The notes under the pieces are model-generated. The model saw only the letters and a program-made list of their open reading frames with translations, had not been told where the DNA came from and made no database searches. From Rotaria macrura (lineage: Eukaryota > Rotifera > Eurotatoria > Philodinida > Philodinidae), in contig OENT01000419.1 in NCBI GenBank assembly GCA_900239685.1, positions 55,498 to 119,497 of the forward strand: a stretch of 64,000 bases of DNA. The letters run 5' to 3'. The position numbers and the translations under genes were made by a program. Numbering within the stretch: position 1 is the first letter of the stretch; each line of letters opens with the position of its first letter. Below, piece by piece: positions 37,276 through 50,800 of this stretch.

Positions 37276-37740
37276 CAGAGATGAGGAACTCTGTGTATGC
37301 ACCGCTCCAACTCCAATTCAAATTCGATTTCAATAAGTTGAGCTCGTTTGAATAGAAATTTTATGAGTACAAAAATTTTTCAATATGAACCTACGAATAA
37401 TATTAATGAGTTGCATGATTACTGTTCTTCACTGAATTGTTTAACACTTAATATTAAATCACGTTACCAATAACTTCCTAAATTCTCTCTCTTCCTCGAT
37501 GTAATCATTCAAGATAATCCATTTATCGGTCGCTTAATTTCGTCATGAATAGCATACACGTGTACGTCTGTTTTTATTATTGACTTTTTTCTGTTCTCTT
37601 CGGGCTAGGTAAATAGTCAATCAGAGTTAAATTAGAGTTAGAAAATAGTCATTAACTCCAACCCAGTTCTAATTCTAATGAGAAAGAAAACGTCAACTCT
37701 GCAGTTAACTCCAACTCGAAATTGGAGTTGTCCATCTCTG
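37276..37740. mobile_element. hAT-like MITE, 465 bp, GGAGTT/AACTCC-rich
   Basis: The left end CAGAGATGAGGAACTC (37276) is mirrored by the right end GAGTTGTCCATCTCTG (ending 37740). The flanking 8-mers CATGTGAG and CATATGAT agree at 6 of 8. Both arms are rich in CAACTCCAATTC and its complement; the centre is plain AT-rich DNA. No transposase. Confidence 0.68.
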
Positions 37741-40700
37741 CATATGATTTTCACATTTTGACAGCAAAGAGACTGCGCTTACAAGCTAGTTTTTACCCAT
37801 AATAAACTATCGAATAATTCTTCTTTCAACTTTTCATTCCGTGTCACCGATCTTTATTTATCGAACGAATAAAGTATATGATACTGCAAAAATAAATAAA
37901 TAACAGTATTCAACATGAAATCTCATTGTGTATCTATTGTTTAAATATTCACAGTTGGCGAGCACTAACTCTGATCAAAACAATCAGAGATTTACGCTTC
38001 CTTGATCTATTCTATTCATGATTTGCCACTGTATTTGTGAAATATTATTTTGACGATTCATGATAAATTTAATCGTTATATAATTTGATTATGTACCGGT
38101 AACAGTAGATAATCAGTTCATTGTGATCTTTACTCCATATGTATTCGATGAATCAATTTTCATTAATAAAGTTTCTTTCACAAATCGTTCTCATAGTTGA
38201 ATATTAATTAAACGAATCATACAAAAAATTTTATTTGCTCGAATGACCCGTGTCATATTTGTCGGTACTCAGAAATGTATTTCGTTTTACTCGATAAATT
38301 TCCTTTCGTGACATCTAGTCAGATTGCATCATGGAATCAATATATATCAGAAGCATTCGTTGTTTCAAATCTGTACTATCATCAAACAAAATGATGAAAT
38401 GTTACTCATGATCAATCGAACAATTGACTTTTAAATGAACGCAGACAAATTTCAACGAAGTTTTAGTAGTAGACCTGAGAGTTGTACTATTCGAAGTTAT
38501 ACAAAATCGTATGCAAATAGAATATAGGGATTTGATCAGGATATTAGCTTATGCCAGTGAAATTTGAATCTGTTTGTTTATCATTGGATGGAGTTCGAAT
38601 ATTTATTTTTCGAGTAACTGATTTAGGACTAACTTAAGTTGATTTTTAGTGAGTTTTATTATCATATTGTCCTTAAACATCAATATCGTGACCGCTAAGA
38701 CGATGGCAGTCATTTCAATGATGTAAAAATAACTTTCACTTTCAATCATATGTTTGCTATTTGTGTTCGCGTCGTTGCAAGACTAACGTATAATTAATCG
38801 ATTAGGTGGTAAATCATTTTTTCGAAACTCTTGCTTTTCAGTGCTGTGAAAATAACAAGCATTAAACAGTCCGTAGAAAAACCAAACAGAGAGTATCAAA
38901 ATGGTTGAACCCATAGTTATACTCTGTTGAAATTATCGAATTTTCCAATAGTGTTACTTGAATTAAGAATAGATCATTGCATTATAGTAAATGAATTATT
39001 TAAATTGCTTTTCATTGAGTTTTCAATGGCCTCCCTCTGAACGTATCATTACTTCAAAACTTATAAGCATTTTATAGTCGAGAATGCAACTCAAATTTCT
39101 TGATATTATGGCTTTGTGCTTCTTTTATTCAAAATAAGTGAAATTCCGATGACTGCTCGTCTCAAGATTTTCATCCAGCCAACAACTTGTAGTGAAAAAT
39201 AGAGTCCTGATATGATCGATATTAATCATGTGGAGACGAACGTTGAATTTTTGTCATTTGTCTTACAATCTAGATATGTATGGATGAATAAATTGTACTG
39301 AAAAACAGTCTCAAGTTTTAAGATCTCTGAAATCGAGAACGATGCCGTGCCTGTAATAAAATAAAACGAACTAGTGAAATAGTTTCCAATAGGATCAGTA
39401 TGTCATGCCTTTATATTTAAACGCAGTAATCGTGTTATCTTTCGTTTGACAGCTGTTTTGTCTCGAATAGAGAAATTTCTTGTCTATTGAACAGTATGAG
39501 AAGTTCTGTATATTTTTAGAATATGACCGGATATTAATTTGCACCTTCAAATTCTACTGTTGAAAACGATCTTTTTTCCAATAGATTGAATAGAAAACCT
39601 TGTTTTAGGTAACATTCACTATCATACATGCTATCGCGATGATGTTAGTTTGACAGAATAAAATTGATGTGAAGATTTAACTATTATTTCACCGATCCTG
39701 TGCTTTTCTTCAGCTCGACTTATGATAATCATTCAGACAACTGAAATAATATAATATCGTAGATACATAGATAGAAACATGATTCGTACAGGTCTTGCAC
39801 AAATGACTGTTGAAGAAGAAGCTGAGAACGCTAGAGAAAACTGTTCATGCAAATCTTAACAATTAACCAGTATTCAATGAGTCGAAAGGACTTGTTTTTT
39901 CACATTATCACACACTATTATGAATCCATCTAGGTAAAAATTTTCTAAAACAAAACAAAGAATATCTCATACAATATCGAATAACTGTTCAACTTCTGTT
40001 TTCTTCGAATATTTGAACGATTCAAAGACAACGACCATGTATGAATATCATAATGAATAGAAAAAGATTGGCATGCACAATACTTTTAGTCTAACCGGAA
40101 AATTAGGTAACATATTTACATTTACTTTCTATTATTTATGAGGGGGATCAACTAATGTAAGACAGCACACTTATCAAAACGCTTGGATACACATTTATGT
40201 CTAGAGTGTGTTCTGTCTCGCGTGTCATTGTCTGTTTCTGCAGTCGATAATTTGTTTGACGACTTGATCTCTCGTTTGTGGTCCGTTAAAAAAATATCGA
40301 AATAGTGATGTCTCGAATAAACCGAAATCCTACTGACATATAGTTCATGACTACTATTTTACAATCTACTAGTCTAGAATTTTAACCAGTGGTAATAGCG
40401 ATTCTATGTCCTCAAAATTGCTAAAAAAATCGATGATTTTATTGCTGGATACTGGGGCGATTAATCGTGAGAGTTAATCACGATATAATCATTCAAACTG
40501 ACGATTTTCAACCGAGAAACCACGATTTATTTACGGTTGCTTAACTTTAGGCTTCTCGTAAAAACAGCAAGAAAAAATAATTTTTTTCCCGCAGGTATTT
40601 GATGTCTACGGATGAAGTCTCTTTTTTATCTGTTCAAGTTCTCTGAGAACGATTTCATCTTTTACTAAATACTCATGCTTAATCAGCGTGTACATATATC

Positions 40701-43700
40701 TTAGTCTATTGAATGTTCTATACATATTAAGCAGAACTTTGTTTCAACCACGAAAATGTTATTACCCGTAATGTCATTACTGTAAAGTCTGTCGATCTAA
40801 TTTTTCTCCTCATTTAAGATAAATTCGAATGATATCAATTTACATTGAAAAATTAAATTTATTTAAAACTTATATCATCACAAATTAATTTATTTTAAAA
40901 GAAAAACTACTGTTATTTAATATCTATCTTTTAATATAAATATTCAAAGATACTCTATAGTTGTAAATGCGAATAATAAAAAAATTTATTTTTTACTTAA
41001 CATACTCGTAAATTAAAACATAAAAATAAATTGATAGCCCTGAGTCATTCTCAATACAAAAATATATTCCATTACTTCACTAAGATATTTTTTGTAATAA
41101 CTATATCTCGCGCCCTCATCTGCCCTTGTTCAAACGCAATCTGAATCGAATCGAATCTAATTGAACTTATTTGATTTGTTTTAATCGTTGGTTCATAATG
41201 CAAGGTAAAAATGATGAATATTTTAGAAGTTCGATAGTTGAAAAAAGAAATTTAGATAAGAGGTGAGAATTTATATGAAAGAGAAGAGACAAGAGGCAGT
41301 TGAGAATACTGTTATTCTTCGTTAACTGATTACACATATTTTCTAAAACTAGTTGCAATGATCGAAAGAAACTACCCTTATGTGTAAAGATCAAAAACTA
41401 ATCATCGTTTGTATAGCTTTTAAGAAAACAATTTGTCTTGGCAGTCGTCGAAGATTCGTGACCCAAGCCAATCATTGTAATAGATTATGTAATTTAATTC
41501 GATACATATCAACTAAATAACAAGATAAGAACAAGTTGTTTTTTTGTTTATCTAAGCTAATATTACTCATAATTAATGAATCAGAAAATTGTCGTCAAGC
41601 GCTTCATAAAACTTCAAAATAGTTTTTCGATGAAAATATCTGACAATCAGAAGTTAATTTCGACCAATAACAAATCTCAAAATAATCGATGGTTCGTGAT
41701 GATACGACTGCGTCACTAAAACGTCGATGATTAATCATTATAGCTTTCATGCAAATCACGATCAATGATCAAAACTCAGTGGATTTTGACGACATGGGAT
41801 AAATAATATCTGATATTAATTATATCAAAAAAATTTAACGATGAACTATTACAAAACTAAAATTCCATTGGCATGATTGAAGCTGCTGCATCTTCAGCAA
41901 ATGTAATTCAATAAAAATCTTTAGTGATTTCTCTCATAAATTCATCGAATCGAAAAGCTTTGCTCATAGTATGTGAATATGTTTTTAAATTGTATAAAAC
42001 AGTATCCAAAAGTCAGATATTTACACTAAAAATAGATGTTCAACGAACACAAAATTAAATAATAGACTGATGAAAACAATTGACAATAGAAAAACTTTCC
42101 GAACGATCTTATGAAAGTGTTTCAAATGCTGTGGAATATCTATATGATTTATCATGTACAGTTCCTTCGATGGTCAAATGACACATTATCAAGTTTTTTT
42201 TTTCATTATCTAGCTTTCATGTTTGTTAAAATATTCACACTAATCCATAAGATAGAATGTATCGTGCCGATTTTTCATGTCGATCTCATGTTTTTAATAA
42301 TAATAATATCATAAAAATCGAGTTGAAATATTGATAAGTATCGTGAGGTACTCGATATTTCGTTTTCTCGAGCATATCCTAGAAAATTACACTTAACAGT
42401 TCACACTAAATTGTCAATTCAAATGTAGCATCAGAAGTGAATTCCATTCTGATTTTTAGTTGTGCCAGTGTATATTATTGGATTGAATAGCTTACAGCTA
42501 CACACATACCTATGTCACTCTTCATCACAGATATTTTTGCTGACTAGGTTAAAAAAACCTCTTGATCGTGCGTGTAGATAAAAGATTGGATTGGCCATCG
42601 ATTGTAAGTGATTGGTAGATAAACTAGCTGTAATAGGTATGCATACTACTTCATGCTTACTCTCGTTGAGATTGCTCTCATGAGTTGTAATGATCTAATA
42701 ATTACTATCGAAAAACATTTATGCTCAAAGTGTTAGAAATATTTTCAAATTCGTATAGTTATTATAATATTTCTATTTGAATTATTTGTAATTGACGCAA
42801 TTTTATCGGAGTGATTTTTGTTTAATTCTATTCAAGTTTTATTGCATTAATATATGTTTATGCAATGTATCGTGATTTATTCACGATATTAAATATTTAA
42901 TCTTTATGATGTTATAATAACATTAGATTAGGTTTGTCTGAAGCACAGAAACCTCGAAGCAATTATATAAAAGAATAAGTATCTAAAATTTTAATGAATT
43001 GATAAAAACAAATATTCAAGAATAGCTATTAAAAGACTTGATTTTGTTGGTTTTTGTCAAAATCTTTCAGTACGAGATATACTGACCTTTTTAAATTCAA
43101 GAAATAAATGATTTTTTTCTGAATTCATTTTGCTTTCCGATCCTTTTTCGGATACAGATATGTTCTCTCTTTATATTGCGCATATGATTCGTTGTACATT
43201 AATCATAAGAGCAAAATTTGATGTGCACATGTTTCTTGATACGTAATTCATTGTGCGTGTCGTGTTTATACTTATTTATTGCAGTGTTTTTAACTCAAGC
43301 ACAGTATAAGAAAAACGAAAAAACCCAGTAAAAATAGAAAACGGAAAAAAGAAAAATAAAATATGAAATAAATGAAGGTGTCTTGCAAAAGAACGAGAAT
43401 CATATGACTAAACGAAAAACAGTGTTACCTGTGCAAAAAGAACATGTCTTATTAAAAGCACATCGACCAAAGATTTTCTACAATTATCGGGTTCTATTCA
43501 TTTGCCTGTGGTGAGTAACTTATTAAGATAATAATTACTAAAAGTAAAGACGAGTCGATTCCGTGCGGCAGATTAAACACTATGATGATATTTGCATTAG
43601 ACACGATTGAGAGACACATGAAATTAATCTTGACGATCGAATTTTTTCTTAGGAAATCAAACCATCAATATGTATTTGTTATTTGTCTTTTTGACTAACT

Positions 43701-44863
43701 TACTTACAATATTACTTGACCTCAATTCATTGACAAATTCACTTGACCCCCATATACTACTGTATACCTTCAGTGGGAAAAATATCGGAATCGGTCGGTG
43801 TTTATATTATCACTATCGAAGAGAATTATTCGGATAATCGGATTTTATTGCAGTGTATAGAATTTTTTTTTGCAATCGTTAATATCATATCGGAGTCTGG
43901 GTGAAGTGCATTAGGTAGGACAACTTTATCTTGGTTGTGTTAGGGCTTGAAAGCTTTTTTAACCAACTGAAAATCGATCGTTCGGTTCATCGAGTACTAC
44001 TGGAAAATAAAAGTAGTATTCCAGTTAGAAACTCCGGATTTTTCCATGTAATTTTCGATCAGTTTCTGTCACGAACAATAGCAGTTGGCTGAAGATAGTT
44101 CAAAACACTGCCTCGATGTTACATCGTTTGCTGATTTTTTCTGAAAGAACTGGTCCGTACGTTTCACCATGGGATGAGATCTTTTCAAATTTGTGAATTG
44201 TAGAAGAGTTTTAGAAAATTTATTGATGTAGACCGATATTTGCGTTCGATCAGATTCTGCATGGAAAAAAGAATACTTTTTGATCAGATACAAGTCGAGT
44301 CCGTGTACAAGCAAGTTGAATCCAGTGTTGTCTAATTTGGATATTGTTTTTCATAGCATTCAGTTCTACTAGTCCGAGGAAATATCACATCCACGGAAAT
44401 TAGAGGTGCGATGAAGAATTTTGATTGCTATAAGGTTCTTCGTTTTAATTATTTGCCTGTCGTTAATTGTGATGAAGTTTGATTATTACTGCCTTGATCA
44501 TGTTTTTTTGCCACTATTACCTATTTCTCGCTTTGATATGTAAATCATGTCATTGAGATACGAAACAAATATTCGCGTTTTTTTATACTTAAAGGGATTG
44601 TGAAATGTAAACAACGTATGATATGATAGAAACAAGAAGACAAAATACGTCTTGTTTGCATTATATATACCCGATGACTTGAATATAACTATGAAAACAA
44701 ACATAAAAGTAGACTGTACACAAACTATAAGTCAGTTATTTCATAGAGCATTGATGACAATAGAAGTATTGTGCGAACGAGAAAATTATTCTTGAGAATG
44801 ATAAAGAAAAGTTGGCTTAGTTTTTCAACATATTATATTTTCGTATTCTCTAGGTAGACAGAA
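37741..44863. other. Seven kb without a supported gene
   Basis: The only exon-like stretch is 43404-43510 (+): ATG, 35 codons (MTKRKTVLPVQKEHVL…), then a good GTGAGT donor. It was considered as a first exon of the ABC transporter, but its phase (two carried bases) meets a TAG at the best acceptor, so the link is not supported. Scattered AATCACGAT words near 40440-40530, 41690-41790 and 42870 may be a decayed repeat. Nothing else was seen. Confidence 0.4.
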
Positions 44864-47800
44864 ATGCATTCATGGACTTCTTTGTGTGTCAAAAATTGGC
44901 ATCTTTCTCGCAGATACTTCTTCTCAGAGGAACGTATCTATGCTCGATATATGCTTTTATTTTTAATCATCATGGACTTGGCAAGTATTGGTTTGAATGT
45001 AGTATTAACATATTGGAACAAATCTTTTATGAATACGTTTCAAGATTTCGATCAAACAGCCTTTCGTCGCTCTCTGGTATACTTCATTTTCATTGCTATC
45101 CCAATAATAATACTGTCTGTTCTCCAAAGTTATCTAACACAACATTTTCTACTTCGCTGGCGACGTTGGTTAACGGACAATTTTCTTAGTGATTATTTAA
45201 AAGAAAATGCTTATTATCGTATGTCATTTTCACAGCATGATGATCCCACAACCAATAATGGAAATGATAATCCTGATCAAAGAATATCGGTTGATGTTGA
45301 TTTATATATTGAAACTATTTATGCATTAACAATAGGTCTGCTGAATTCATTTGTTTCGTTAATGTCGTATGTTACTGTGCTCTGGTCTCTATCGGGTACA
45401 GTTAGTATAGAAATTGCTGAAAAGTTTTCGTTCGAAATAAAAGGCTCTTTGGTTTGGTCTGCCTTTATTTATGCTGGATTAAGTAAGAATTTATTATATC
45501 TCACAAAAATAATCCCCGAGTTAGTTTTCCATGTAACTCAAAGCAGAGAAGATTTAAAATTGAGTCTCATACACTGCGCGACAAATGTTGATAGAAAGTG
45601 ATGTAGAAAATATTGTTTCTTATCTCTATGAAATTTTGAATATAATTAATTGCATCCGAGAGTACTTCTTCGCGTATTCAATTCATCTTCATGCCAGTTC
45701 AAGTATTTTTTCGAATTCTAACAGTCTCGGCAAAACCTTCACTAAACTGTTAAAGATCCCAAAGTGCCGAACTTAACTTTCACGTTTATCTGCCGGACGC
45801 CACAGGAGGCCTGAAAATGGGCTCCCTGGTTCGACGTATTGATATTTATTTTTTACTTTTTTTTCTCACTAGATGTTTGGTTCAAGTAGACTTGAAAGTA
45901 TAGGAAAAAATCGTTTCGATAAAGAATATGTGAACCTCAAGTACAATTAATACACTCTAAAAACCAAGTATTTATACTAGCGTTTTTTCTTCAATTATCT
46001 CAGGTGCTAAGAAATCATTTTAAGATTCGTACGTAGTACGGAAAAACGTTCGTTGTCAAAACTAAAAATGGCCATAAGGGTTCGAGACGAATCTTTCATT
46101 GTTACATGCGAAACCTTTATGGTTTCGTATTTTGGATACCGAACCTTTTTCGTTCCACAGATCTCAAAATAGATTTGTAGCACAAGTTTGCCATGTGTAT
46201 CTGTCCGAAGATTTAAACCGGTCATATCTATATTTCCACACGAAGTGTCTTGTAATGTGAGGAAGTAATTGACACTTCCTCAAATTCTTCAACTTCGATT
46301 AGCAAGTGAATTGCTGAGATGCGAATCATTTCTGGAAGAGAGGCATTCCTTCGGATGTACTACAGTGCTTTTAGAAAAAGCTTTTTACGATCTCGTATAT
46401 CACCCAAGTGAGAGTATATGGTAATAAATAGTTTTTGAACTGATAGATAAATATTTTAAGTTTCAAGATGAACATGCAAACTTTAGATGCAAATTTTTTT
46501 CGACACTCTTAATCTTAGTGGTACAGAATCTCTGTTAGCGAAATTATCGTTTGGCCAAGATTAGACCAGATTGAACCAAGTTTGAATCGAGCAAAGCTGA
46601 ATTCGGCATTTTTTAGCCGTTTTTTGCACAGTCATAAAAAATTCATCGATTCGAGGTTGATGGTACAGTTATTCATTGAAATGTCCAGTCAACATTCAAT
46701 ATCAGAAGAAAAAAGTTTACAAAAACTCAGTCTTCGTAGCTTATTATTGGCGGTCACTATCGACCAATGATCAATCAATGCAAGCTGAGAATTCTTCTTG
46801 GAAAAAGAAAAAATGATTTTGTTTGAATGATAGTGAATATAATAAATGAGTTTTATTTGAACTCGATAGACGTTACGCTTCTTTTTCTGAGTTAAGCGCA
46901 TAGTCATCGAATGCTGATTTAGTAAAAAAAAACTTTTTCCATATGTCAGTCGAGCATTCAGCCTTTTTCACGAAAGATTTTACGAAACTTGTTCGAATTT
47001 TCTTTCTTCTCTATACGGTTCTGTAAACTTTGATGCGTCATCATATTGAAGCGGTATCTTTTGACCTCAGATAAACATCGTATGCATCAATGAGTAAGTC
47101 GAAGTTTTCATTAAGGTACTATACTTACTCATGCACTCGGTCGACCTCTCTTCCATTTAAAATACAAACAAGAACAATGTGAAGCTAATTTTCGGTATGG
47201 ACTCGTTCATCTTCGAGATCATACCGAATCTGTCGCTTTCTACCGAGGTGAATCATATGAAAAGAGATCGTTGATATCATTGTTCGATAAAATAATTACT
47301 AATTTTCGTCAAATTATTCATCGAACATTTATTCTCAATTTGTTTAACTCGTTTTATACAACATCGGCAATTGTCTTTCCATTTCTTATTGCTTCTCCGC
47401 GATATTTTTCACGTCACCTTACACTCGGTGATTTGACACAAATATCAATGGTTTTTCAAGCTGTACGTGTATCACTTTCATTTATACCAACGTCCTATGG
47501 ATTGATTGTCAAATGGCGATCAGCTATGAAACGATTGATGGAATTTCAATATGTTTTAGACGAATTACATAGGGCTCAGGAAACATCTGATATCAAAACT
47601 CGTTGTCAACGAAACGAATCATCTATGCGAATTCAAGAGTTAATTGTTCGATTACCACCGAAAATTAGTGAAGATCAAGGTCGACTTCTCATCAATAGTG
47701 TCAATCTAGTGCTCAAACCTCATCATGCTGTACTTATTACAGGTAAAAGAGACAGATGGAATATACTAGAATTTTGCCTTTAAGACAAAAAGTATCATAC

Positions 47801-50800
47801 GGTTAACGGCTGTTTACGATATGACGAAAAGATGTCATTATAAGACGCATGCAAAAGAGTGAAACAAAGTGAACTGACACGACCATTTATAGTTGTTGAG
47901 AAACGTTTAGCAAATCTGTAACCCTTGACTTGGGTTGTTTCTCATTTAATTTATACCAATGGTTGTCGATTCACTGTAAAGCAACTATCTCTTTGTTTAG
48001 CATACTTTTTCATAGGCATATCTCAGTTGAGATTATTGACAAAGAATCTATCCAGTTCTTTCCAACACAATTGAAAAATGAGCATACGATGGTTATGTCA
48101 TTTGTTTACGTGCCATGTTACTTGAATAATTAAATTTTTGAAATATTGCTGAGTGACAATTTATTACCGTTATAATTCGATTCTTGACAGAATGACCGAT
48201 TTATTTAGTTTTTATTTTCTTCATTAAAAATAACTTGATCATTCTTGAACAGTTGCCAACTTACTTTAAAATCAATAAGCTCGTGTTTTGATGTCGCAAC
48301 TTGATTATTGCTTAGAAAAATTAAATATACGAAAAAGTAGACATGTGCACTACACGTCGTGAACACTGCCACGATAGCGCTAACGATATGGGAGCTGCAA
48401 ATATTTGACATCATGTAGCTTTCATGTTTCTTCAGAAACCTGAAGTATATGAAAAATGATTTCTCTGTGAATTCACTATTAACCAGAATCTTTTATACTC
48501 AACAACTATATTCTAAGGTCATTCAAGCCCAATAAAAGATTCTGTTCGTACCACATCCATGTAGAAATCTAGAAAAGATCGAGTGTAAATGAAATTTTGA
48601 TGTCTTGTTAATGTGAGCAGCAAGTCTAAGGAACTGTCAAGTCATTTTTTATCGTCACACATAGTTTAGATTGATTGGAAAGTTTTATTCCTTCTTGTTT
48701 CTATTTCATTTTGATAACTCAATGAAATTTCATTGATATTATCCGTAGTTTTTTTGAGAATATTTGAAAATTACATTGATGATTTTGAGAAAATAATAGT
48801 TCGAAGATATTTTTTGTGGAACTCATATGGTTTTTTTCAAGAAAATATTGAGTAGAAGTTTAAGAGTGAGATTTTTTATTGCTCTCCAATTTAACGTTTG
48901 TTTCAATGCTTATAATAAGACAAATGTTAAATTAGGAAAAATGAACACTAACGAGTGAATAGCAACAATGAAAACGAAAAAAATAGGGCGAGCATTAGAG
49001 AAAGACAATGCAAAAAACTTCTTGATATTACATCGTCTGTATTTTCTATTAGTATTATGAACAAGGGGGAAAAGGCGGATTCTCGGGATTTTTCAAATCC
49101 GAAAAATCCTCAGAGTGAAAATTATTCCCTCCTCCCTACCCTGTGAATGACGTTGTTTCGAGCTGAAATTCCTCCCATATATAGGTTTCATGGTCCATAG
49201 AAGATCCTAAAAGTTTCAACTCGAACGAATGTTTCCTTCTTAAATTATTGAATTTTCAAAAAAACGGGATTCTCTGGCCGTGCTGTGAAATAAGCATTTC
49301 TTGAGCATTCATTATCTTGAGGGTGAAACATCCGTTTGCGCTGAAAATTTTTAGAATATTCTAAGGATCATGAGACTTACATATGGAAGAGAATTCAGAT
49401 GGAAATTTCATCATTCGCTTTTTGGATTTTCAAAGTCCCAAAATCCGTCTTTTCCCCCTTGATTATGACGCTATAGATATGTGAGTTCCGCATGTTAACC
49501 CCAACGGGAATGTACTAACAAGCTTTTTAATTTCCTTATGAGAATCAGCGGAAAAGTAACATCATGTTTTACTTTTGGTTCCTCTCATAGATTTGATTAG
49601 TGCAAGAGTTATTTGAATTAGGAAATCCTCATAGCGTCAAGTTTATTCAGAGATGAGAAATATGTAAGAACGATTTTCAATTCGATTTTGCCTCAAGAAT
49701 CAATTTGATTCTATAAAAAATTTCAATTAGCAATGTCGCCTAAGCCTAGAGCTACTTTGATAAAATCAATAAAACTAAAGTACCACTTCTTATTAAGATT
49801 GGTCGAAATAAGACTAATATGTTTTTCGAAGAATCTGTGGTAGAATACAAAGAAATATAATAATAAACGAAAATGTTTCATTTGTACTTTACATAATCTA
49901 CTCGTACTTGCAATTATAACTTTATTGAAAAAATAGGAGAGACAAGATTTCTGATGTAGATTTCAAAGATGATTTTGTTCATAATCCTTGTACAACAATC
50001 TCAAGGCTAGAATCACTTTCCAAACTTTCGAATAGGACTCATGAAAAAAATCGAGAACTAATACACAATGTCGTCAGTCTAGTACAGGTTGAATAAAGAT
50101 TGATGATATCTTCACATATGGCTACGTCCTATAGTGATATCCTTCTGTTTAAAATTTGTGACTAGTTTTTCTACTATTTTCAATGCAGGAGTCAGATCAA
50201 ACGTGTAATTTCGATGAATCCAAAAATCTAGGTCATTCATGTATTCTGTTCTGTTTTTTCTTCATAAAGATTATTGTATGCCGTTTGAATTCTTTTGCAA
50301 AACCAAAAGAATGATTCCAGCACATGTGGGAAAAAATAAAAATGATGAAGAATGATTTTGAAAAGTAAAATAAGATGAAACATTATCATCGATCTCTATT
50401 CTAAGATTCAAATGGAACTAATTATATATTGAGTTCGACTGTATAGTTTTTGATCGAATCTTTATGTTGGATGCAACCTAGTCGACGATATTCTGAAAGT
50501 AGACATAATATAATAAGATGCATGATCCTGAATGTAAGTTGACAAGTTTCTCTAGATGCAGGTTTCGACCAATGACTAGAGAGTTAGTTTAGGAATAAAA
50601 GCAATTGAATGTATGACAAGATATTAATATCTTCGAGGTGGTTGTGCAACAGTGTCTGATTCTCAGTAGGGGTGTCGCAGTTCGCGTTCGCCCGAGTTCC
50701 CGCGAACGCAACTCAAAAACAGTAGGAATTGTTTTTGAGTTTCAAATAATATGTAGATATATTTTGATTCTTATTTGGATTAAGTCGCTATGGGTTCCCG

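Noticed and set aside
43404-43510. Possible first exon of the ABC transporter
   Set aside because: Good ATG and donor, but the phase is incompatible with the downstream exon (TAG at the join), and the ATG at 44864 already gives the normal family length.
44872-45189. 105-codon plus ORF overlapping the ABC transporter start
   Set aside because: Out-of-frame shadow of the transporter's first exon, which shows clear family motifs in the other frame.
45483-45601. Tail of the first ABC transporter ORF after residue 206
   Set aside because: It reads into the intron. The family continues at 47116 (…THALGRPL…), and GTAAG at 45483 is the donor.
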